Origin: UBA6623 sp965217195
Lineage (GTDB): Bacteria > Acidobacteriota > Terriglobia > Bryobacterales > UBA6623
Length of the DNA: 64,000 nucleotides
Direction of reading: 5' to 3'
Assembly (NCBI GenBank): GCA_965217195.1
Contig: CBDCHL010000004.1
Coordinates: 1,426,001-1,490,000 of the forward strand
The notes under the pieces were generated by a model. It saw only the letters and a list, made by a program, of their open reading frames with translations, had not been told where the DNA came from and did no database searches. Shown one piece after another: positions 53,201-61,516 of this stretch (position 1 is the stretch's first letter; the number at the start of each line of letters is the position of its first letter). The translations under genes and the position numbers were made by a program.

Positions 53201-53908
53201 GCTTATCGGCAGTCGTCGGTTGCGAGCGCCGAGAAGATCGAGAAAGACCCGAATAACGAATGGCTGTCGCGCGGGGCGCGCTTCCGGGTGCGCGGTGAAG
53301 CGATTCGAGACGTGGCGCTACGGATCAGCGGCCTGTTGAGCGACAAGCTGGGCGGACCGAGCGTCTTTCCGCCGCAACCCGACGCCGTGCTCAACGACCA
53401 CTTTATCGAGGGCGGGTTCCGGTTGTGGCATACGAGCGAAGGCGAAGACCGCTACCGCCGGTCACTCTATACGTTTTATAAGCGCACGGTCGTCTACCCG
53501 ATGTTGACGACGTTTGACGCGCCCGACCGCACGATTTGCACCGTCCGGCGGCCGCGCTCGAACACGCCGTTGCAGGCGCTCAACACGCTCAACGATCCGG
53601 CGTTCTTTGAAGCTGCCGGTGGGTTGGCCCGCTTGATCACGTCGCGGGCCGAGACGCCCGCCGAGCGAGTCGATTACGCTTTCCGGCGGGCGTTGGCGCG
53701 CAAGCCGAGCGAGGGCGAGGCCGAGGCGATGCTGGCGCATTATGAGAAGTGGGCCAGGCACTACGGTACCGAAAGGGAAGACGCCGAGGCTGTGGTGGCG
53801 CAGGCGTTTTTCGAGTCGAAGCCCGAAGCGGACGCGGCAGCGTTGGCCCCGTGGATTGTCTTGGCAAACGTCATGTTGAATCTCGATGAGACGGTGACGC
53901 GTGAGTAG
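50249..53908 (+). CDS. Secreted heme protein with PSCyt1, DUF1549 and DUF1553 domains (pair 2)
   Basis: 1219 residues, about 175 longer than the pair 1 protein. An N-terminal hydrophobic segment (FVCASAVSTVLLLSIVTLPA) precedes one CxxCH (KHCFVCHGEAQQMG, about 67-75). DUF1549 is next (about 175-390, GIDRFVAAKLGEKGLTPNRE), with CSQCHDHKYDP near 361. A long central part (about 400-860) includes a jelly-roll-like stretch (RVSLGSDKDVELWFNHEKLY). DUF1553 is at about 905-1175 (GENPLTARVRVNQIWTSVFG). It is paired with the DUF1501 protein at 54197. Confidence 0.88.
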   Translation: MPLAFPTRKSPSGLRRNDVFVCASAVSTVLLLSIVTLPAQENPLEALPAVTRTVDFGKDVFPIFEKHCFVCHGEAQQMGELRLDTKSLAMKGGAGGASILPENGNASALVRRVAHVEGLNPMPMSGEKLANEEIALIRAWIDQGAKWPEGIGRAEARIERHWAYVGPERPALPAAGKDWARNGIDRFVAAKLGEKGLTPNREASREKLIRRLSLDLRGLPPTEDQVGRFLADKSPAAYEDLVDRLLASNRYGEHWASSWLDLARYADTNGYESDEPRTMWLYRDWVINAFNRNLGFDQFTIEQLAGDLLPNADESQRIATGFHRNTLINNEAGSKNDEFYDAAVKDRVDTTATVWLATTLGCSQCHDHKYDPFTQREYYSFYAIFNNTTDSAIKLNDEMDVFLGDKDELARREAGVARLDDILNTSTAELETAQRAWQEGLTEVREEIENAWRPVRVLAARADGKELRIDADGSIVIEGEHSVGKVFEVDVESAGARSSALRIESASVEGLEPTPLAEDADEEEKAKQPAPITIRGVEVENRSDAGLRRRIGDARANLQFDEWHMIGPFREASRQGAFEKQHGPETDYDLLKIYEDGNLFWQKRADWQDGTSHLLQGERAAIYLHRTVTAKQAAPLRVSLGSDKDVELWFNHEKLYSAEPTREVSADQKIIMLPLKAGENHIVLKFANDTGDYGYYFRAYTEPEWEARERLSAAAADTGRDAAVTLPGLVDGRGKRAWELSEQEGGATTLHSTETIDGHRMRLRILAGRQWSPSTPARRQPARLRIAAANLSAAAIAEVLRTPESIREIAAKASAERDAEETDRLAAHYRSIAPRLADTRGERAETSNALEAFRAKHTTKTLVVREREEPRETFMQNRGNFLDLSERVSRAVPKALGALAEDEKLDRLRLAQWLVGGENPLTARVRVNQIWTSVFGRGFIGSAEDFGSQGDRPSHPHLLDWLATEFVRSGWDQKALLKTIVNSAAYRQSSVASAEKIEKDPNNEWLSRGARFRVRGEAIRDVALRISGLLSDKLGGPSVFPPQPDAVLNDHFIEGGFRLWHTSEGEDRYRRSLYTFYKRTVVYPMLTTFDAPDRTICTVRRPRSNTPLQALNTLNDPAFFEAAGGLARLITSRAETPAERVDYAFRRALARKPSEGEAEAMLAHYEKWARHYGTEREDAEAVVAQAFFESKPEADAAALAPWIVLANVMLNLDETVTRE

Positions 53909-54196
53909 GGAGTGTCCGTTTCTATGTACGTGCTCCATAACACCGCCACGAAAATGGATGTAGTGAAGTGTTCCCGCCGCCCTTTCAGGGCTCCTGTTAG
54001 CAAAGGGGCTACCCAGGGTTCCGCCGTCGGCTTTACCCTGGGCGATATTCCTGCCGCCGCTGCGCGGCTCAAGGAATCGCGATTCTTCCGGGCCTACGAT
54101 GTGCGGCGGCACTTGGATGGAGCGACGACGCGCAGCCGAAAGGCCGCCGCCTGATTTATGCGTAACGCGACGCACACAGAAAGGGAGAGACAACCC
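53909..54196. repeat. Intergenic stretch with a palindromic repeat
   Basis: No gene is supported. At about 54009-54050 the pieces CCCAGGGTT and ACCCTGGG form a hairpin of the CCAGGGT/ACCCTGG type. The last 40 bases hold the ribosome site of the next gene. Confidence 0.4.
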
Positions 54197-55636
54197 ATGA
54201 CTAAACGGAGCAATTTCGAACTCCTCAACGTCACGCGACGGCACTTCTTCAGGCAGGCCGGCATCAGCGTCGGCTCGATGGGGCTGGCTTCGTTGCTGGC
54301 CGACGAGGGCTTTGCCGCGCCCAAGCAGCAAAGCGCGCTCGCGCCGCGCGACCCGCACTTCGCGCCGAAGGCCAAGCGTGTCATTTTCCTGCTGATGGCC
54401 GGCGCGCCGTCGCAACTCGAACTCTTCGACTACAAACCGGAACTGGCGAAATATCACGGTAAGCCCGTCCCCGAACACCTGATCAAAGGGCAGCGTTTCG
54501 CCTTTCTCAAAGGTATCCCGCAGTTGCTCGGGCCGGTCTTCAAGTTCAACCAATACGGCGAGTCGGGGACCTGGATCTCCGAGATTCTGCCCCATACGGC
54601 CACAGTCGCCGACGAGATGACGTTCGTCCATTCGATGACGACCGAGCAGTTCAATCACTCCCCGGCGCAGCTGATGATGTTCACCGGCGCGCAGCGACCG
54701 GGCCGACCGTCGATGGGGGCTTGGTTCACCTACGGGCTCGGCAGCGAGAGCAGCGACCTGCCGGGGTTCGTCGCGATGACGTCGGGACGTCCCGACCGTT
54801 GCGGGTCAGCTTGTTTGGGGCCCGGTTTCTTGCCGACCGTGTATCAGGGGGTGCCATTCCGATCGGGCGGCGACCCGGTGCTCTATCTGTCAAATCCGGA
54901 GGGGGTGAACGCCGACGTGCGGCGCGGTTCGCTCGACGCCATCCGCGAGTTGAACTTGATGAAACGGGACGCGCAGGGCGATCCGGAGATCGACACGCGC
55001 ATCGCGTCCTATGAGATGGCCTATCGGATGCAAACCAGCGTCCCGGAGCTGATGGATATTTCCGGAGAACCCGAGCATATCCATAAGCTGTACGGCACCG
55101 AGCCCGGCAAGAAGTCATTCGCGAACAATTGCCTGCTGGCCCGGAGGCTGATCGAAAGGGGCGTACGTTACGTGCAGCTTTCGCACGGTGAATGGGACCA
55201 CCATGGAGGCGTTCGCACGAACCTCAACCATCAGATGCCCGCCCGCGCCAAGGAAGTCGACCGAGCCTCAGCTGCGTTGATCAAGGACCTCAAGCAACGC
55301 GGCCTGCTCGAAGACACGATCGTCGTGTGGGGAGGGGAATTCGGGCGCACGCCGATGCTGCAGGGCGAGCCGGACGATCCGCTGGTCGGGCGCGACCACC
55401 ACCGCACGTTCACCATGTGGTTCGCCGGCGGCGGCTTTAAGCGCGGTCACCATTTCGGAGCGACCGACGACTTGGGCTACAACCCGGTGGAGAATAAGAT
55501 CACCGTTCACGACATGCAGGCTACTCTGCTGCACTTGATGGGTATGGACCACACGAAGCTGACCTTCAAGTTCCAGGGCCGCGACTATCGGTTGACCGAT
55601 GTGCACGGCGAAGTCTTGCATGATCTGATCACCTAA
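54197..55636 (+). CDS. Tat-exported DUF1501 protein (pair 2)
   Basis: 479 residues from the ATG at 54197, with AAGGGAGAG in front; an earlier in-frame start would place that site inside the gene. The twin-arginine signal is TRRHFFRQAGISVGSMGLAS. The core resembles pair 1 (VIFLLMAGAPSQLELFDYKP, VVWGGEFGRTP, GRDHHRTFTMWFAGGGFKRG) and it ends TFKFQGRDYRLTDVHGEVLH. It follows its cytochrome/DUF1549/DUF1553 partner by 288 bases. Confidence 0.9.
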   Translation: MTKRSNFELLNVTRRHFFRQAGISVGSMGLASLLADEGFAAPKQQSALAPRDPHFAPKAKRVIFLLMAGAPSQLELFDYKPELAKYHGKPVPEHLIKGQRFAFLKGIPQLLGPVFKFNQYGESGTWISEILPHTATVADEMTFVHSMTTEQFNHSPAQLMMFTGAQRPGRPSMGAWFTYGLGSESSDLPGFVAMTSGRPDRCGSACLGPGFLPTVYQGVPFRSGGDPVLYLSNPEGVNADVRRGSLDAIRELNLMKRDAQGDPEIDTRIASYEMAYRMQTSVPELMDISGEPEHIHKLYGTEPGKKSFANNCLLARRLIERGVRYVQLSHGEWDHHGGVRTNLNHQMPARAKEVDRASAALIKDLKQRGLLEDTIVVWGGEFGRTPMLQGEPDDPLVGRDHHRTFTMWFAGGGFKRGHHFGATDDLGYNPVENKITVHDMQATLLHLMGMDHTKLTFKFQGRDYRLTDVHGEVLHDLIT

Positions 55637-55719
55637 CGGTCTAACGGATTCCGCGATATCGCGCCGATGCAGTTTGGGTATCTGTCGGCGAGTCGATGGG
55701 AAGACATGTCGCCACAAAT

Positions 55720-55752
55720 GGCGCCACGGCACGCTGAAAGCGTGCGCCACGG
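55720..55752. repeat. Hairpin repeat upstream of the second alcohol dehydrogenase gene
   Basis: GGCGCCACGGCACGCTGAAA and following bases form a stem (GGCACGC...GCGTGCG) and match the repeat at 35650-35678 in 26 or more positions. A third, degenerate copy lies at about 4828-4846. Confidence 0.6.
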
Positions 55753-55799
55753 TCAAGTTTCCGTGAAAGCAGCGGACACGATGGAATTGACGAACACTT

Positions 55800-56831
55800 A
55801 TGAAAGCTCTAGTCCTCGAGGAATACAAGAAACTCGTCATCGACGAGGTCCCCGCGCCCGAGGTTGCACCCAACGAAGTCCTGGTGCGCGTGAAATCGTG
55901 CGGCATCTGCGGCAGCGACATCCACGGTTTTGACGGCGGCTCGGGGCGTCGTATCCCGCCGGTCATCATGGGACACGAAGCCTCGGGGACGGTCGACCAA
56001 GTCGGCTCGGACGTGAGCCGCCTTCGGCCCGGCGACCGCGTGACGTTCGACTCGACGATCTCGTGCGGGCAATGCAGCTTTTGCCGCCGCGGCGAACCGA
56101 ATCTCTGCGACAACCGGCGCGTCTTGGGTGTCTCGTGCGAGGACTATCGCCGTCACGGCGCTTTCGCCGAGTTGGTGAATGTTCCCGAGCACCTTGTTTT
56201 TCCGATTCCCGACAATTTGTCGTTCGACGAAGCCGCGCTGGTCGAACCGATTTCGGTCGCCGTTCACGCCGTCAATCGAACGCCGGTTCGATTGGGCGAC
56301 ACCGCGGTCGTGATCGGCGCGGGGATGATCGGGTTGCTCACGATCCAGGCACTGCGAACGGCGGGCTGCGGCACCATCATCAGCGTCGATCTGGAGGATG
56401 ACCGATTGGCGATCGCTCGCCACGTCGGTGCCGACGATATTCTGAACTCGCGCCACGTCGATATCCCGGCGACAATCCGGGAGATGACGGCAGGCCTCGG
56501 GGCCGATATCGCCATAGAAGCGGTCGGGGCCGACGCAACGGTGCGCATGTCGATCGATTCGGCGCGCAAAGGCGGCGTCGTGACGCTGATCGGCAACGTG
56601 ACGCCCGATGTCGGCTTCCCGTTGCAATCCGTCGTCACGCGCGAGATTACCGTCTATGGTTCCTGCGCCTCCGCGAACGATTATCCGGCCTGTTTGGAAC
56701 TGATGGGCCGCGGTGCGATCAAGGCCGCGCCGATCATCAGTGCCGCGGTTCCGCTCGAGCAGGGCGCCGAGATGTTCGACCGGCTCTACGCGAAGGAACC
56801 GGGACTCACGAAAGTCATCCTGCACCCGTAG
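55800..56831 (+). CDS. Zinc-dependent dehydrogenase (sorbitol/threonine dehydrogenase type)
   Basis: 343 residues, a medium-chain dehydrogenase. Catalytic zinc ligands are in GICGSDIHGFDGGSG and MGHEASGTVDQVG. The structural-zinc Cys group is CGQCSFCRRGEPNLC. The Rossmann motif is VIGAGMIGLLTIQAL with VDLEDDRLAIARHVGADD. It resembles galactitol/sorbitol and L-threonine dehydrogenases; the substrate is uncertain. It is not closely similar to the enzyme at 42513. Confidence 0.9.
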   Translation: MKALVLEEYKKLVIDEVPAPEVAPNEVLVRVKSCGICGSDIHGFDGGSGRRIPPVIMGHEASGTVDQVGSDVSRLRPGDRVTFDSTISCGQCSFCRRGEPNLCDNRRVLGVSCEDYRRHGAFAELVNVPEHLVFPIPDNLSFDEAALVEPISVAVHAVNRTPVRLGDTAVVIGAGMIGLLTIQALRTAGCGTIISVDLEDDRLAIARHVGADDILNSRHVDIPATIREMTAGLGADIAIEAVGADATVRMSIDSARKGGVVTLIGNVTPDVGFPLQSVVTREITVYGSCASANDYPACLELMGRGAIKAAPIISAAVPLEQGAEMFDRLYAKEPGLTKVILHP

Positions 56832-56957
56832 CCGAACCCGGTTTCGCTGAATTCGCGGATCTCCAAAGGGGGCCCTCTGACCATACCGGTGCGCGCGGGC
56901 GCGAGCTAGTATAGAGCTTGCGTCGGCTTGTTGTAGCCGATCGAGGCGAGGAATCTG

Positions 56958-58250
56958 ATGACCGATGTGTTGATGCCCCAGATGGGGGAGAGCATTGTCG
57001 AGGGGACGGTAACTAAGTGGTTGAAGAACGTCGGCGACGCAGTCGAGCGCGACGAGCCGTTGCTTGAAATTTCAACTGATAAGGTCGACTCGGAGGTCCC
57101 CGCGCCGAGTACCGGCGTGCTTTCGGAGGTGCTCGTCGACGAGGGCCAAACCGTTGTTATCAACACTGTCCTCGCCCGGATTCAGGGTGACGGCGAAGCC
57201 GCGCCGGGGGCTCCGGCGACCGCCGCGAAGAATGGGTCGGCCGCCGTCCCCGGGACCGCGACAACCGCGGCCGCCGGTTCCGCGCCTCCCACTACAAGCA
57301 AAGCCGAAGACGGGCCTCGCCCCCGCTCTTCCCCGCTCGTACGCCGTTTGGCCAAGGAACACGGCGTCGACCTGCGCTTGATCGTCGGCACGGGACAAGG
57401 CGGGCGGATTTCAAAGAAAGACATCGAGAAGTATCTCGAAAGCCGCGAGCAAGAGCCAGTCCCGGCCTCCGGCTCGACTCCGCCCGCGGACGCCCGTGAA
57501 GCGGTCTCAGGGGTCTCCGCCCTCCAGGCGTTCACCCCGGCGCCGGAGGCGCGCTTCGGCGACCATCGCGTCGAACCTCTCTCGACCATGCGCAAGCGGA
57601 TCGCCGAACACATGGTCATGACGAAGCGGGTCGCGCCACACGTCTCAACGATCCATCAGGTCGACGTTACGGCCGTTGCGCGACTACGCGAGCAGCTTAA
57701 GACCGAGTTTGAACAGCGCAACGGAGTGAAGCTGACTTACATGCCGTTCTTCCTGCGCGCGGCGGCGGCGGCGCTAAAAGACTATCCGCTGGTCAATGCT
57801 TCACTCGACGGCGAGGAAGTCGTTTATCACAACAACGTGAACATCGGAGTCGCCGTGGCGCTGGACCCTGGATTGATCGTTCCCGTGATTTCGGATGTCG
57901 ACGAGAAAAGCGTCGTCGGTCTCCAGAAGGCCGTTGCGGACCTGGCTTTCCGCGCTCGCAACAAGCAGCTCCGACCTGAGGAAGTCCGCCAAGGTACATT
58001 TTCGATTTCGAATTACGGCGCTTACGGCAGCTTGCTCGCGACGCCGGCCATCAACCAGCCCCAATCGGCGATTTTGGGGCTCGGGGCCGTGCATAAAGAG
58101 CCGGTCGTCATCGATGATGCGATTGCGATTCGCTCGATTTGTTACGTGACACTTACCTTCGACCACCGACTGCTCGATGGAGCGGTGGCGGACTCGTTCC
58201 TGAGCCGGCTCAAGGCTGTGATCGAAGGCTGGAATGAGAGCGTGCTGTAG
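56958..58250 (+). CDS. 2-oxoacid dehydrogenase E2 acyltransferase component
   Basis: 430 residues. An N-terminal lipoyl domain (about 1-76) carries the lipoylated Lys in LLEISTDKVDSEVPAPSTGV. An Ala/Pro-rich flexible linker and the E3/E1-binding domain follow (about 118-155, SPLVRRLAKEHGVDLRLIVG then GRISKKDIEKYL). The catalytic core has FSISNYGAYGSLLATPAINQ and the active-site His in TFDHRLLDGAVADSFL. It transfers acyl groups to CoA in pyruvate, 2-oxoglutarate or branched-chain complexes; which one cannot be decided, and no E1 or E3 gene is beside it. Confidence 0.9.
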   Translation: MTDVLMPQMGESIVEGTVTKWLKNVGDAVERDEPLLEISTDKVDSEVPAPSTGVLSEVLVDEGQTVVINTVLARIQGDGEAAPGAPATAAKNGSAAVPGTATTAAAGSAPPTTSKAEDGPRPRSSPLVRRLAKEHGVDLRLIVGTGQGGRISKKDIEKYLESREQEPVPASGSTPPADAREAVSGVSALQAFTPAPEARFGDHRVEPLSTMRKRIAEHMVMTKRVAPHVSTIHQVDVTAVARLREQLKTEFEQRNGVKLTYMPFFLRAAAAALKDYPLVNASLDGEEVVYHNNVNIGVAVALDPGLIVPVISDVDEKSVVGLQKAVADLAFRARNKQLRPEEVRQGTFSISNYGAYGSLLATPAINQPQSAILGLGAVHKEPVVIDDAIAIRSICYVTLTFDHRLLDGAVADSFLSRLKAVIEGWNESVL

Positions 58251-58315
58251 CCACGGCTGAGCCGCTTGCCCCATCGGCCCCCACGATGCAGCTCGCGGCG
58301 TGCTGTCAGGCAGTG

Positions 58316-58522
58316 CAAGATAGGCGCTTGCAGGTCGTGAATGTGAACCGGGGCCTCGACGATGTTGTAGAAGCAATCATCGGTTTGCCCCAGCCCGGTC
58401 CCCGGGGTGCATGCCCCTCCGGCCATCCGCATCGTGAAGCAGCGCGGGTGATGGTCGCGTCCGTAGTTGGTCTCCGTGAGAGTCCCCTGGAAATAGACGG
58501 TGCGCCCGAACTTTCCACACAC
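58316..58522 (-). pseudogene. Fragment of a third DUF1501 gene
   Basis: About 68 residues of a DUF1501 C-terminus remain: KFGRTVYFQGTLTETNYGRD, HHPRCFTMRMAGGACTPGTG, FYNIVEAPVHIHDLQAPILH. It is cut off before the usual final QGRDFRLTDVHG and lacks the first 350 or so residues. Substitutions such as MRMAGGACTPGT in place of MWMAGGGIKPGT suggest decay. No DUF1549/DUF1553 partner is next to it. Confidence 0.75.
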
Positions 58523-58565
58523 GCCGGGGGTTCACTTATCCGAACGCGGCACGGCAGGGCTCCAG

Positions 58566-58591
58566 CGGCAGGTGGTGAGAAAAGCGGCTAG
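58566..58591. repeat. Orphan end of the MITE-like element
   Basis: CGGCAGGTGGTGAGAAAAGC plus GGCTAG matches the right end of copy 1 (20920-21104) apart from one missing G. The rest of the element is not seen. It lies next to the truncated DUF1501 fragment. Confidence 0.6.
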
Positions 58592-58592
58592 G

Positions 58593-58890
58593 TCTAAGCA
58601 CTTCCCCCGAGGTCTCGTGACCCGTGCGTACCATGCTATGGCCCCTCTGACGGACTGCTTACGCTATGTCTTGTTGTAGAATGAAAAAGCCTAGGTGTGG
58701 CTGTGAATGAGATTCGCGCAGCAGCCGTTTCCCCTGACGCCGACGTTCCCCTTACCGTGTCGGCTCGTGTGGTACCGATTGGTAGTCCGTTCAACCCATA
58801 AATCGACCGCCGGCTTTTGTTGGACCTAATGGAAGAGGGCGACGTCCGCGTTGCGTTCACGCTAACGCGAAGCAAGAACGAGGAAACCTG
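58593..58890. other. Long region upstream of rpoD
   Basis: No coding region is supported in these 298 bases. They contain the ribosome site of rpoD (GAGGAAACCTG) and possibly its promoter, although I found no convincing -35/-10 pair. A TAGAAT-like hexamer occurs at about 58676. Confidence 0.4.
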
Positions 58891-60510
58891 TTGGCCGTAG
58901 AAAACGAAACCGCTAAGGGTCCGCGCGGCGGAACCGCCGTAGATCGCTTGCTGAGCGATTACGACGCCGGACAACTCGAAACCCTCCAAGAAGTTCCGGC
59001 GGCGGAGGAGCTCGAGCGGGAGGAGTCGGCGCCGGCCGACAGTAGTCCGGACCTCAATCTCCCCACCGACAACGAGACGAAGACAACCGACCCGGTCCGC
59101 GTTTATTTGCGAGAGATGGGCGCGGCGCCGCTGTTGACGCGCGAAGGCGAAGTGGAGATTGCAAAGCGAATTGAACGCGGGCGTCGATGTGTTCACAGAG
59201 CGCTTACGCGCTGCCCCCTGGCCACATTGAAGTTGATCGTCGCGCGCGAGCAGCTTGAAGCGGGCAATCGCTCGATTCGCGACATCATCTCGCTGAACTT
59301 CGAAGACGTCAATGAGCAGTTTCTAAACGAGCAGACAACTAATTTCATTGAGACGATCAACGATGTCGCCGAGAATCAGAAGACGGCCGAAACCGCGCGC
59401 CGCACGCTGATCGGGGTTCCGCGCCGGCAAAAGCCCGCGGAGACGCGCCGGCTCAGGATGCAGTTGGGCCGAACGCGAGTTCTGATTTCTCGCAAGATTC
59501 GGTCCCTTGACCTCACCGACGATGAGCGAGGGCGGCTGGTGGAAGAGATTCAAAAGGCCGTAGACACGCTGAAGGCCGTCGACGGGACGCTGGCGCAGCG
59601 CCGACGCGACCTTGAGCAACTCCAACGCGAACGAAGCGAAGAGGCGCGCGCGATCAAGAACGAGATCCGCGACTTGGAACAGAACACGCGCCGTATCGAG
59701 GACGAAGCGGGCGCCGAGTCTGCCGAACTTCGCACGACGCTACGGATCATTCGAAAAAGCCAGGTGCACGCTGCGACCGCAAAGCGCGAATTGGTGGAAG
59801 CGAACCTGCGTTTGGTGGTTTCGATTGCGAAGCGTTACGTCAATCGAGGGCTGCAGTTTCTCGATCTCATCCAAGAAGGCAACCTCGGGTTGATGAAAGC
59901 GGTGGATAAGTTCGAATACCAGCGCGGATACAAGTTTTCGACGTATGCCACCTGGTGGATTAGGCAGGCTATCACTCGAGCCATTGCCGATCAAGCCCGA
60001 ACAATTCGCATCCCGGTTCACATGATCGAGACGATCAACAAAGTGATCCGCACCTCGCGATCGTTAGTCCAAGAGTTGGGACATGAACCAAGCAGCGAGG
60101 AAATAGCGGCGAAGATGGGCGTCTCGGTTCCGAAGGTCCGCAAGGTGATGAAAGTAGCCCAGGAGCCGATCTCGATCGAGACTCCGGTGGGCGAAGAGGA
60201 AGAGTCGCACCTAGGCGATTTCATCGAAGACCAGCAGCAGGTTTCCCCCGCCGAAGCCGTCATCAACCTCAATCTGCGCGCGCAGACCTCGCAGGTGTTG
60301 CAATCACTGAGCCCGCGCGAAGAGAAGGTCATCAAGATGCGCTTCGGGCTCGAGGACGGCAACGAGCACACGCTCGAAGAGGTCGGCCAACGCTTTGCCG
60401 TCACGCGCGAAAGAATCCGCCAAATCGAAGCCAAGGCTCTTCGTAAGCTGCGACACCCCAGCCGCAGCCGCCGGCTGCAAGCCTTCGTCGATCCGGACGC
60501 CGAACCGTAG
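58891..60510 (+). CDS. rpoD: Primary RNA polymerase sigma factor RpoD
   Basis: 539 residues from a TTG with GAGGAAA upstream. Region 1.2 (DPVRVYLREMGAAPLLTREG), a long non-conserved helical region (about 120-290), region 2 (LVVSIAKRYVNRGLQFLDLI, EYQRGYKFSTYATWWIRQAI), region 3 and region 4 (LEEVGQRFAVTRERIRQIEA and KALRKLRHPSR) are all present. The short acidic N-terminus (about 1-65) shows no obvious region 1.1. It is the housekeeping sigma factor. No dnaG gene lies upstream. Confidence 0.95.
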   Translation: MAVENETAKGPRGGTAVDRLLSDYDAGQLETLQEVPAAEELEREESAPADSSPDLNLPTDNETKTTDPVRVYLREMGAAPLLTREGEVEIAKRIERGRRCVHRALTRCPLATLKLIVAREQLEAGNRSIRDIISLNFEDVNEQFLNEQTTNFIETINDVAENQKTAETARRTLIGVPRRQKPAETRRLRMQLGRTRVLISRKIRSLDLTDDERGRLVEEIQKAVDTLKAVDGTLAQRRRDLEQLQRERSEEARAIKNEIRDLEQNTRRIEDEAGAESAELRTTLRIIRKSQVHAATAKRELVEANLRLVVSIAKRYVNRGLQFLDLIQEGNLGLMKAVDKFEYQRGYKFSTYATWWIRQAITRAIADQARTIRIPVHMIETINKVIRTSRSLVQELGHEPSSEEIAAKMGVSVPKVRKVMKVAQEPISIETPVGEEEESHLGDFIEDQQQVSPAEAVINLNLRAQTSQVLQSLSPREEKVIKMRFGLEDGNEHTLEEVGQRFAVTRERIRQIEAKALRKLRHPSRSRRLQAFVDPDAEP

Positions 60511-60573
60511 CCACGAGAGCGTCCACAGCCCCCCTGACAATCGCTGAAAGATTCGGATCCGCCGAGGTGCGTC

Positions 60574-61488
60574 TTACGCCGCGGTACTCTCGCGGGCGGC
60601 CTCCAGAGCGGCCGCAATGGCCTCGGTCTGTGCCTCCGAGCTTGCCGGCATGGGCGCTCTCGGGTTGCCGCCGCCCCGGCCCTGAAGTTTCATCGCGGTC
60701 TTAACGTTGGCCGGCAGATTATCCGCGGAAATCGCGTTCCAGATTTGGAGTAGCAACGTGTGCAGTTCACGAGCGCGAGATTGATTTCCGTCTCGGACAG
60801 CGTTCCATAGCTCGACACAAAGCCCGGGCGCGGCCGTTAGAATCGCCGCCACTGATCCGTGAGCTCCTAAGGAAAAAGAGGGGTAAAGCAGGGCGTCGAC
60901 CGCTGAAAGAATGCGCACGCCTTTTTCGCGCGCCCAGTCGGTATCGGTCAAGAACAGCAAGTCGGCCAGCAGCTTCATGTCGCCGGCGCTTTGCTTAACG
61001 CCGATTACACCGTCGACGTCGCGCAAGATGCGGGTCAACAGCTCGGGCGACAGGTAGCTCCAAGGGACAACGTTGTAGATGATGACGGGTAGACCGGTCG
61101 CTTGGGCCAAAGTGTCGAAGTGGCGCACCATGGCGTCATCGTCGGGCCTGAACAGATAGTGTACCGGCGTTACCTGAAGCGCGGCGACCCCAAGATCCGC
61201 CACGGCTGAGGCTCGCTCGATCGCGGCCTGCGTGCTGTTGGTGATAATGCCCGTGATGACAGGCACCCGGCCGTCCGTTTCCTCCATGGTTGCCTTGGTG
61301 ATCGCGCGGGTCTCTTCCGTCGTTACGGCGTGGCCTTCGCCGGTACTTCCACAAACGGCCAGGCCATGCACGCCCGCTGCCAGCAGAGCCCGGACGTCCG
61401 CGCGGTGAAGGGCTTCATCGACGCGACCCTCCGCGTCGAACGGCGTCACCATGGGCGGAATGATACCTGTAATGTTTTCAAACGGCAT
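60574..61488 (-). CDS. DapA-family aldolase (dihydrodipicolinate synthase / N-acetylneuraminate lyase type)
   Basis: 304 residues. The G-S-T-G-E motif lies in GLAVCGSTGEGHAVT, the catalytic Tyr in VIIYNVVPWSYLS and the Schiff-base Lys in VIGVKQSAGDMKLLAD, so it should be an active class I aldolase. Its gene lies 28 bases from a sodium:solute symporter gene on the same strand, which suggests use of an imported sugar acid or sialic-acid-like compound rather than lysine synthesis. The last 30 residues are an Ala/Glu-rich extension. Confidence 0.88.
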   Translation of the reverse strand: MPFENITGIIPPMVTPFDAEGRVDEALHRADVRALLAAGVHGLAVCGSTGEGHAVTTEETRAITKATMEETDGRVPVITGIITNSTQAAIERASAVADLGVAALQVTPVHYLFRPDDDAMVRHFDTLAQATGLPVIIYNVVPWSYLSPELLTRILRDVDGVIGVKQSAGDMKLLADLLFLTDTDWAREKGVRILSAVDALLYPSFSLGAHGSVAAILTAAPGLCVELWNAVRDGNQSRARELHTLLLQIWNAISADNLPANVKTAMKLQGRGGGNPRAPMPASSEAQTEAIAAALEAARESTAA

Positions 61489-61516
61489 CGTAGCTCCCTG
61501 AGTTACTTCCTCGGCG

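Noticed and set aside
53912..54154. Small plus-strand frame between the second heme protein and its DUF1501 partner
   Set aside because: It consists partly of a palindromic repeat and has no ribosome site or family resemblance.
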